Origin: Smallanthus sonchifolius
Lineage: Eukaryota > Streptophyta > Magnoliopsida > Asterales > Asteraceae
Reading direction: 5' to 3'
Assembly (NCBI GenBank): GCA_023525975.1
Contig: CM042023.1
Coordinates: 19,083,501-19,147,500 of the forward strand
DNA: 64,000 bases
A program made the translations under genes and the position numbers. A model generated the notes under the pieces. It did no database searches. It saw only the letters and a program-made list of their open reading frames with translations, and was not told the DNA's origin. Position 1 is the first letter of the stretch. Each line of letters starts with the position of its first letter. Positions 56,776 to 64,000 of this stretch are shown here, piece by piece.

Positions 56776-58161
56776 GAAAAGTTGGGGAGGTAGAGAGAGG
56801 TGTAATGTCAGTTTTCACAAAAAAGTTCAACATATATCCACAACATTTGAAGGGAGGTTCACCAAAATTATTATTTTTATCATACAATATTATTATATTT
56901 ATCATACAATAATACGCAGGGTTTAATTTAGAAAATTAAATATTACGAGAACACGTAAAACAAAATAAATCATTTACTTTTTCAATCTTAAAAAATTTTA
57001 AAATATAAGAAAATAATATAAATATAATATTTATTCGTTTTTCATGAAATTAAACAAAAAAATATGAATAAATTTCGTTTATATACATAACTACACATGT
57101 GTATTTCATGTGTCGGTTTTTTTACTAACTTTTAAATATATAAAAAACATATTAAAAAACTAGTTTAATGATTATATAAATATACATATTTGTATGAAAG
57201 AAGTACAAAATTTTAATTTTTTTTACAATGAATAAAAAATTTAAACGATTTAGGTTTGTTCCCTCTGTCCTCGCAGAATTTATTTATTCTGAAATGAACT
57301 TCTCTCGTAACATATATTATGTTATATGTTACTTAGTGATATATATTTACTAATATTAATTGTGTATAAACAAGATTTTATATATGAAACTGGGAATAGT
57401 TGTTACTCTCTTCAAATATTAGAATAATTTTAGTAAATAAATATAAGATTTAGGAGTATCGGGTCGATATAATACAAATGTTCGATTCTTTGAAGTGTTA
57501 TAAATCATTAACTCCTTTAAAGATTACACTTTTAATTGGTGATTATGTAAAATTGTTATATAATTTTTATGTTGTTTCTGATCAGTTTTAGAAAAGAATT
57601 ATGGATTTATGGTTATCATTAAAATATGAAATATGTTGCTATAATATAGGTATTTGTCCCTTTTTTTCTTTCTTTTTTAAATTGGGTCCGTTTTGAGAGA
57701 ATGAGCCATTGCATCTATAGTACTTGTGGGACTCATTGAACAAGGTGTCATTTTCCCCAGGCAGAAAACCCGTCCAACTCAAACTAAAATGGGGTTAATT
57801 AAACACTTAAACCAGCAAACTTAATTTACTACAAAGTACTACTTGTTAAAATCATCGTAAATTCTCAACATGGGGGCTTTGAGGGTATGTAGGGTGGACG
57901 ATCGTACAGGTCTCACACATTTAGAGGGTACCCAATTTTTTTTTTCTCGCTTAAGTACTATATGTCGATTAACCTATACAAAAAAAATATATAGTTATTA
58001 GTAAGTAGATGTTCTAGAGGGGTCCAATAAGTATAATTTTTTTGTTGAAAGGGTATTGTAGAGGGGGCCTAATAAGTCAAATTGTTCACCAATTAAGTTA
58101 AAATATATTAATTTTTTAATCTTTTTTTAAACAAAAAGAGATATAGTACGAGATTGGCGGT
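56776..58161. other. upstream AT-rich region, no further gene
   Basis: This holds the distal promoter of the bHLH gene and AT-rich DNA. Phrases GAGGGTACCCAA (57926) and GTAGAGGGGGCCTAATAAG (58056) look repeat-derived but were not classified. Confidence 0.45.
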
Positions 58162-58200
58162 TGCGATTGACATCTGCGATTGACATCTGCGATTGACATC
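58162..58200 (+). repeat. 13-bp tandem repeat, three copies
   Basis: TGCGATTGACATC occurs at 58162, 58175 and 58188. Confidence 0.95.
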
Positions 58201-58678
58201 TAGTGATAATCGAAACTCAATACATAAAAAAACAACGATAGTCGATTGTTGATGAATAAAAAAACACAGGCTGGTTGCGATTGGCGATTAAAGATTGTTC
58301 TATACATAAAAAAACCTATTGATGTTTTAAAATATTTGAAATAATACGATTGTTTTCATAATGCATTAATTGCATATAGAGCCTTGTTGACTATTCCATG
58401 TGACATCTTGACATCTGTAGAAAAAATCTTTTAAAAATTAAAGTTGTTGAAGTTTTACTTATGATCCAAAATGTCATAATAAAGACTTAATGGATTGGTA
58501 ATGAAAGTTACTGAGAACGATTATTTAGAGAGTATAGATTATAAATAGTTGATCAACAACTTTGCTTCAAAAAATGTTATGAGAACCTCACGATTCGTTT
58601 AACAATGTAAAATAGATCATCAGCTACCGTAATTTTGTTTTGTTTATTGTTGTAACAATTATCATCATTTTAATAAAC
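58201..58678. other. AT-rich spacer
   Basis: No feature was recognised before the TA microsatellite at 58679-58702. Confidence 0.5.
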
Positions 58679-58702
58679 TTATATATATATATATATATAT
58701 AT

Positions 58703-59080
58703 GGGAGAGTGCCAGAGAAAAACACATAGTTATACGAAAACCATGAAAATCACTAATAAAACCAATTTTAATCAATCATATAATAATAATAATAATTTTT
58801 TATTTTATTTATAAAAGTATCAATATAATATTACACATTTTTACCAAAAAATCATTTTAGTTATTGGGTTACATATACGTAACACATAGTGTTAATTATA
58901 CGTAAATGAAAAACAAAAAATTATAGTTACATATACGTAAAATGATTTTTTTTTGTAAAATGTGTAATATTACATTAATACCCTTAGAAATAAATTAAAA
59001 AAAATACAAAATCTATAAACTATTTGATTGGCTCTTGGTGGTTTTCATGGTTTTCGCGTAACTATGTGGTTTTCTCATAA
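58703..59080. mobile_element. MITE next to a TA microsatellite
   Basis: AGAGAAAAACACATAGTTAT then ACGAAAACCATGAAAATCAC on the left is mirrored by GGTGGTTTTCATGGTTTTCG then CGTAACTATGTGGTTTTCTC on the right. A (TA)n run abuts the left end (58679-58702). Internal TACGTAA words recur. The outermost bases at the right are poorly paired. Confidence 0.8.
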
Positions 59081-59859
59081 TCTATAAATTTTGTCCGAAA
59101 ACTCTATGTCCGAATTCTATTTCGATCAAAATCTTTTTCGATCGAAAACTAGTCGTTCGACAAGTCTCACTTCCCATAATAATTTCGTTAGAAAACATCC
59201 TGTCCAAAAACTATTTTGGTCGTAATCTTTTTCGACCAAAATCTATTTCCTTTGAAAATATTTACTTCTGAAAACTATTTCGGTCGAAATCTTTTTCGAC
59301 CGAAAACTATTTCGATTGGACGTATACTGTCCGAGAACTACTTATGTCCGAAAATACTTTTCGGACGGGCCAGAGTTTTCGGACCATTCAAGGAGATTTC
59401 GGACGATTCATATGTTCTTGGCCAAAATCGTCGTTTTTTATCCAAGTTTGAATCTTTTTACGTTCAAAACATTTGTATGACATTCATGAAGCTAAATCCA
59501 CCCTTTTTAGCCCAATCCATACGTAAAAATCTTGACTTTTTGATAAAAACCCATCAAAACCCTAAAACCCATTTCTCAAGTTAAAGCAGAGATATGAGCT
59601 CGATTCGTACCTTGGATTTGTTTGCTTCTTCTTCTCTAAACTCTAGAAACGTCCCGGAGATGATCTTAGTCGAGATGGAGACCTCGGGTGCGGTTAAGGT
59701 GGTGAAGAAAATGAATGGTGAAAGGGAGGGAGTGAGGTGGGTTTTTTGCTCCCTTCCTTGCACCCCACTTGCCTGGCTCAGCGACTTGAGCCCACGGGCC
59801 AGTCATGTTCTTTTCGTTTTCCATTTTATTCTTTTCTTCGTTATTTTCGGGATGTTACA
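59081..59859 (-). mobile_element. 3' LTR of the Tekay element, truncated
   Basis: It starts (minus) TGTAACATCCCGAAAATAAC right after the polypurine tract. It includes a donor-like GGTACG (GT at 59610-59609, 249 bases in) and a hairpin array, then stops near 59081 at a MITE. The remaining LTR expected from the solo copy at 53114 is missing. Confidence 0.85.
59120..59366 (-). repeat. TTTCGGTCGAAA hairpin array inside the Tekay LTR
   Basis: Four stems are seen: TTTCGATC/GATCGAAA (59120-59127, 59140-59147), TTTTGGTCG/CGACCAAAA (59214-59222, 59233-59241), TTTCGGTCGAAA/TTTCGACCGAAA (59278-59289, 59294-59305, perfect 12 bp) and GTCCGAAAA/TTTTCGGAC (59346-59354, 59358-59366). Confidence 0.92.
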
Positions 59860-59876
59860 AGTCTACCCCTCTTATT
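59860..59876 (-). other. polypurine tract of the Tekay element
   Basis: AATAAGAGGGGTAGACT on the minus strand directly precedes the LTR, matching the tract at 13803-13819. Confidence 0.85.
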
Positions 59877-59899
59877 GGAGGTTTCGTCCTCGAAACTTT

Positions 59900-60305
59900 T
59901 TACAAGTCAAATAACTGAGGGTACAACTCCCTCATTTCGGACTCCGTTTCCCACGTGGCTTCTGATCCTTTTCGATGTTTCCATTGAGCCTTGGCTAGTG
60001 GAATAACTTTGTTGCGTAGTCGTTTATCTTTCCTATCCACAATTGTCATAGGCTCCTCAATATAGTTAAGCTTGTTGTCTACCTCGATGTCACCGAGTGG
60101 CACCTGTGCCGATTCGTCAGCTAAACACTTTCGCAAGTGCGACACGTGAAACGTCGGATGAATTTTTACTCAATTCATCAGGTAGTTCTAAGTTATATGC
60201 TACTTCCCCAACCCGTGCTAAAACTTTAAACGGTCCGACAAACCTCGGACTTAGCTTTCCTCTTTTCCAGAATCGGATTATTCCTTTCCAAGGAGACACC
60301 TTCAA
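59900..60305 (-). pseudogene. Tekay integrase C-terminus and chromodomain
   Basis: GIIRFWKRGKLSPRFVGPFK (60230-60300) is the GPF/Y module at the end of integrase. After a frame change, YIEEPMTIVDRKDKRLRNKV, then AQWKHRKGSEATWETESEM, form a chromodomain, which directs insertion to chromatin. The overlap of two frames near 60130 shows a frameshift between the modules. The end of this frame lies about 25 bases from the polypurine tract, as usual in Tekay. Confidence 0.9.
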
Positions 60306-60365
60306 CAGTACCTTATCCCCAACCTGAAACTCAAGATCTCTTCTTCTCCTATCTGCGTAAGATTT

Positions 60366-61649
60366 CTACCTGTCCTTAGAGGCTTTCATTCGTGCTTTGA
60401 TTAGGTCAAACTTCTCGAAAGTCGGTTTGACTACATCAAGGCTTGAGAAGTCTTTCTGCCCAATTTCACCCCAACAAATGGGCGTCCTGCATTTCCTTCC
60501 ATATAGCATCTCGTAAGGTGGCATGGTAACTGTTGTTGTAAGAAAAATCCGCAGTGGTAAGTGGCTATCCCAGCTACCACCAAAATCGATAATACATGCC
60601 CGTAGCATGTCCTCAAGGGTTTGGATAGTTCTTTCAGATTGACCATCGGTCTGCGGGTGGTAAGCTATGCTGATATTAAGTCTCGCACCCATTGTCTCAT
60701 GGAATCTTTTCCAGAACCTAGATTTGAATCGTGTGTCCCGGTCCGACACAATTGACAAGGGCATACCGTGTCTGGCCACAATCTCGTTGATGAACAGTTC
60801 TGCTAGTTTTTCAGACGAATAAGTCTCACGTATAGGCAAGAAGTAAGCACTTTTCGTCAATCTATCCACAATTACCCATATGGTATCATGACCTTTAGCT
60901 GTATGCGGTAGCTTGGTTATGAAATCCATGGTAATGTGTTCCCATTTCTGTTCAAGAATGAATAAAGGTTGTTTCTTTCCACACGGTTTGTGGTGCTCGG
61001 CCTTCACTTGTGAACAGGTAAGACATTTGCTCACATAATTAGTTACATCGTTCTTCATACCGGGCCACCAGTATTCTTTCTTCAAATCGTGGTACATCTT
61101 GTTGGTGCCAGGATGGATAGAGTAGCGAGACTTGTGAGCCTTGTCAAGGATTTTGACTCTAAGTTCACCACCCTTGGGTATCCACATTCTCCCGAACTGT
61201 GTTCGTACTCCATAGGCATTAGTTTCTAAATTCTCCTGCTGACCCACTATCCTTTCCCTCTTGACATTTTCTTCTTTCAAGGCTTCATCTTGGGCATGCT
61301 CTATTTCTATCATAAGGTTTGGAGTCACGGCCAGTTGGTATGCTTTCACCTCGATAGGAGTTGTCGTCTCCTTTCGACTCAAGGCGTCGGCCACCACATT
61401 CGCCTTTCCGGGGTGGTAGAGGATTTCACATTCATAGTCCTTTAACAGTTCCAACCACCGCCGTTGTCTCATATTCAACTCCTTTTGCTCAAAGAAGTAC
61501 TTCAAGCTTTTATGGTCGGAGTAAATGGTGCATGGAACTCCGTAGAGGTAATGCCTCCAAATCTTCACAGCAAAGACAACCTTCGCGAGTTCAAGATCGT
61601 GAGTCGGGTAGTTGACTTCGTGAGTCTTTAGCTGTCGTGACGCATACAC
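60366..61649 (-). pseudogene. Tekay RNase H and integrase core, 427 codons open
   Basis: RNase H: YASRQLKTHEVNYPTHDLEL, then IYSDHKSLKYFF and NVVADALSRK. Integrase: HPGTNKMYHDLKKEYWWPGM with CLTCSQVKAEHHK (zinc site), then the catalytic acids in TMDFITKLP, IVSDRDTRF and DGQSERTIQTLEDM. RNase H removes the RNA template; integrase inserts the DNA. All three integrase acids are present. The frame stops at ASKDR (60366) just before the next block. Upstream, TAA at 61665-61667 interrupts RNase H where CAA (Gln) is expected. Confidence 0.93.
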
Positions 61650-61811
61650 GATAACCTTCCCTCGTTACATGATCACACAGCCTAACCCTTTACCTGAAGC
61701 GTCGGAATAAACAGCTAGGTCTTCGTTCCCATCCGGTAGGTTTAACACTGGTGCTTGGGTCAAACTCTTCTTTAATTCGTCGAAGGCAACGGTTTGGACT
61801 TGGCCCCATTC

Positions 61812-62087
61812 TTACTTTACTTCCTTGCCGGTCAATTTGGTTAAAGGAGAGGCTATCTTTGTAAAGTCCTGGATGAACCTTTGGTAGTAGCCTGCCAATC
61901 CTAGAAAACTTCTCACGTCCGTTGGTGTCCTAGGGATTTCCCAATTCCACACTACATCAATCTTTGCTGGGTCTACCATAATGCCTTCTGTGTTAATCAC
62001 ATGACCTAGGAATTGGACCTCCTTTAGCCAGAATACGCATTTAAAAAACTTAGCATATAACTTCTCGCATGTGACATGCGTGATCAC
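61812..62087 (-). pseudogene. Tekay RT thumb and connection
   Basis: KLYAKFFKCVFWLKEVQFLG, then VDPAKIDVVWNWEIPRTPTD and RSFLGLAGYYQRFIQDFTKI are typical of the end of Ty3/gypsy RT. It stops at TAA (61812-61814) before the RNase H lead-in and is in a different frame from the RT palm. Confidence 0.92.
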
Positions 62088-62538
62088 CTTCGCTCTTAGG
62101 GTATACGAGAATATCGATGAAGACTATTATTGAGCGGTCTAACATTGGTCGACACACTCTGTTCATCATATCTATGAATGCTGCGGGAGCATTCGTCAAC
62201 CCAAAGGACATTACACGGAACTCTTAATGTCCATACTGCGTACGGAATGCGGGTTTGGGTATATCTTCCTCTCTTACCTTTAGTTGATGATAACCCGACC
62301 GCAGGTTAATTTTCGAGAACCATTTGGCGCCTTGTAGTTGGTCGAACAGATCGTCGATCCTGGGTAGCGGGTACTTGTTCTTCACAGTCCTTTTGTTCAA
62401 TTCTCTGTAATCAATGCACATTCTCATGGCACCGTCTTTCTTCTTGACAAACAGCACCGGAGCACCCCAAGGTGAAATGCTCGGTCTGATAAATCTCTTT
62501 TCCAAAAGTTGCTCAAGTTGGGTCATTAGCTCTTTCAT
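62088..62538 (-). pseudogene. Tekay RT fingers and palm, catalytic motif damaged
   Basis: It reads MKELMTQLEQLLEKRFIRPS, SPWGAPVLFVKKKDG, CIDYRELN, YPLPRIDDLFDQLQGA, then a TAA at 62224-62226 and MSFGLTNAPAAFIDMMNRVC. The active-site block reads VFIDILVYPKS where the family has two aspartates (FIDDILVYSKS): one aspartate codon is missing around 62113-62118. With the stop and the frame change near 62090, the enzyme is dead. Confidence 0.93.
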
Positions 62539-62599
62539 ATCAAGTGGCGTTAGTCGGTAAGGTGCTTTGGCAACGAGCTGGCATTAAATCAATTTGAAA

Positions 62600-62863
62600 T
62601 TATGTTTCCCGATCAGGCAGCAATCCATCCAATTCCTCAGGGAACACTTCCGAATAATGGCACACCATGGGTACTTCCTTTAACTCTTTCACTTTCACAT
62701 CTTTGTCAATCACATAAGCCAGGTAGGCCTCGCATACGCGCTTCATATATTTTTCTGCTTTCATAATTGAGATTATATTTGTCAACGAGATCTCACGTTC
62801 CCCGTAAATCATGACCTCACTGCCATCAGGAGCGTTGAGCTTAATCACCTTTCGTTTACGCAT
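62600..62863 (-). pseudogene. Tekay protease-RT linker
   Basis: It reads RKRKVIKLNAPDGSEVMIYG, EAYLAYVIDKDVK and VPMVCHYSEVFPEELDGLLP, the standard stretch between protease and RT. It continues the protease frame after the stop at 62888-62890 and ends at PDRET with a further stop. Confidence 0.88.
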
Positions 62864-62887
62864 AATTCGAGCTTCATTGGCAACTAA

Positions 62888-63598
62888 TCAATCCATCTCT
62901 AATACTACATCGAATCCCCCCAAGGCTATAACGAATAGTTTAACAGGAAATCTGTGGCCGTCTATCTTTATGGTAAGGTCGTCTACTAGCTCTACTACCT
63001 TAGTGTTTCTACCCACAACGGTCTCTACACTAAAAGCCTTTTCTATCTTGGAGGTTTTGTATTTCAGCCTTTTACTGAACGAAGAGGATATAAAACCTTT
63101 ACTAGCACATGAATCAAATAGAACAGAAACAAAGGCATGGTCAAGGATAAACGTACCTGACACCACTTTGGGATCTCCCCTTGCTTCTTCCTGTGTCAAG
63201 GCATAGGCTCTGTTCACTCCCCCTTTCTCAGCCTCCTTTGCCTTCTCATTGTTTGTTGTTCTTGGTTTGCGGCAGTCCTTGGAGAAAGGCCCTGATTCAC
63301 CACAGTCGTGGCATTTCCCATAATTTGCATAACTGGGAGCGTTGGTACATTCATGGGACATGTGCCCTGTCTTTCCAAAACGGTAACATTGGTTCAACCC
63401 ATACTTGTACTCCCCAAGGTGCGCCTTGCCACACTTGCTACATATGACCTTTTCTTCAACCCTTGGTTTCTTACTTTTTGAGGCAGACCAATCCCCGCCC
63501 GAGCGCTTAGTGTCGTTAGACCACTTCTTTTGAGTTTTAGCGGGGGTTGCACCTTCTGCGGCCACATCATCAAAAACCTTTCCACCCAATGCCACCAC
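62888..63598 (-). pseudogene. Tekay gag zinc knuckles and protease
   Basis: It reads CSKCGKAHLGEYKYGLNQCY and CHDCGESGPFSKDC (knuckles; the one between, CYRFGKTGHMSHEC, has Phe for Cys). Protease: FILDHAFVSVLFDSCASKGF, with DSC where the catalytic DSG/DTG motif is expected, then GGFDVVLEMD and a TGA (62888-62890) where the family has Trp. The glycine-to-cysteine change should inactivate the enzyme. Confidence 0.92.
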
Positions 63599-64000
63599 CG
63601 ACTAAAAGTCACTAGGAATATTGGCGTTGATAATCGTGCGAACTCTCGGAGGTAGCTTTTGGATGTAACACTTGATCCTTCTCTCTTTAGTGTTCACCAA
63701 GTGTGGAACCAGCTGTGTCAGCTCATTGAATTTGGAGGTGAATTTCGGTGTGTCATGCTACCATCCTTGAGTTCCACGAAGGCCTCTTCCATTTTATCAA
63801 TCTCATTTTGGGGACAGAACTTTTGGATAACTAGGGCTTTCACATCATCCCACTTTATTATGTCAATATCCCTTTTAGACTTAGCTATCTTCACATTCTC
63901 CCACCATCTCAGTGCCTCGAAGGCAAAAGAATGAGCGGCAAACCCTACCGCCTGGTCAGCATGGCATTCACTCATCTTGATGACTGCAGTCATGCGATCA
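63599..64000 (-). pseudogene. Tekay gag core
   Basis: HADQAVGFAAHSFAFEALRW, DVKALVIQKFCPQNEIDKME and AFVELKDGSMT are the gypsy gag core (63718-63993). A stop and shift lie between it and the knuckle region near 63600-63720. The N-terminus is beyond the window. Confidence 0.9.

Larger units (their letters stand above)
59081..64000 (-). mobile_element. Tekay-type Ty3/gypsy chromovirus, 5' end beyond window
   Basis: On the minus strand the order is gag, CCHC knuckles, protease, RT, RNase H, zinc-finger/DDE integrase, chromodomain, polypurine tract, 3' LTR. Order and the chromodomain assign it to the Tekay (Del) branch of chromoviruses. Stops, a protease active-site change and a lost RT aspartate make the copy inactive. 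The 5' LTR lies right of the window and the 3' LTR is truncated. Confidence 0.92.

Noticed and set aside
1..64000. CRISPR arrays, operons or prokaryotic defence systems
   Set aside because: The short repeats found are tandem or inverted without unique equal-length spacers, and all context is plant nuclear DNA.

Overview
This window is nuclear DNA from a flowering plant. It has one convincing host gene and is otherwise a graveyard of nested transposable elements. The evidence for a plant is an intact plant-type bHLH regulator, Ty1/copia and Tekay-type Ty3/gypsy polyproteins, a Tat-type gag, plant Helitron ends and tRNA-derived SINEs. LTRs opening TGTAACATCC and TGTCACACCC look like those common in the daisy family (Asteraceae), but that placement is inference and was not tested.

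Layout. 1-9039 is a decayed minus-strand copia element: its RT runs off the left edge, and its 5' LTR and initiator-Met primer site lie at 8233-9039. It is interrupted by 1419-3915, a mosaic holding a Tat gag scrap and half of a Tekay-like LTR. 9040-16489 is the 3' part of a plus-strand gypsy element (polypurine tract plus 3' LTR), itself split by a 2.8-kb solo LTR at 10749-13563 (duplication GTATG). 16490-18420 is the 5' end of a minus-strand Tat-like element. 18762-39322 is a field of non-autonomous elements. It includes long-armed foldback elements, two of which carry host gene pieces (an FAD-dependent oxidoreductase fragment and a broken RPS28), plus a second solo LTR (26001-28768, duplication TATAT), two hAT elements with perfect 8-bp duplications, MULE-like elements, two LINE-type insertions and Helitron ends. 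40273-49756 holds a CACTA-like end, more Helitron ends, a TRIM-like miniature LTR element with TA...CT termini, two SINEs and another foldback element with an internal minisatellite. 53114-55232 is a perfect solo LTR (duplication GTTCG).

The host gene is a 180-codon intronless bHLH gene on the minus strand at 56091-56633, closest by eye to the LAX1/ROX and HECATE group that controls axillary meristems and reproductive development. It has a TATA box and a start-stop upstream ORF. From 59081 to the right edge lies a minus-strand Tekay chromovirus (gag, protease, RT, RNase H, integrase, chromodomain, 3' LTR) with several inactivating changes.

The most interesting signal is in the LTRs of three Tekay-like elements. 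After a splice-donor-like site, each carries an array of short inverted repeats. The hairpin sequence differs completely between elements, yet within an array the two arms change together. A further pair of 113-bp repeats in one LTR shows the same arm-with-arm covariation.
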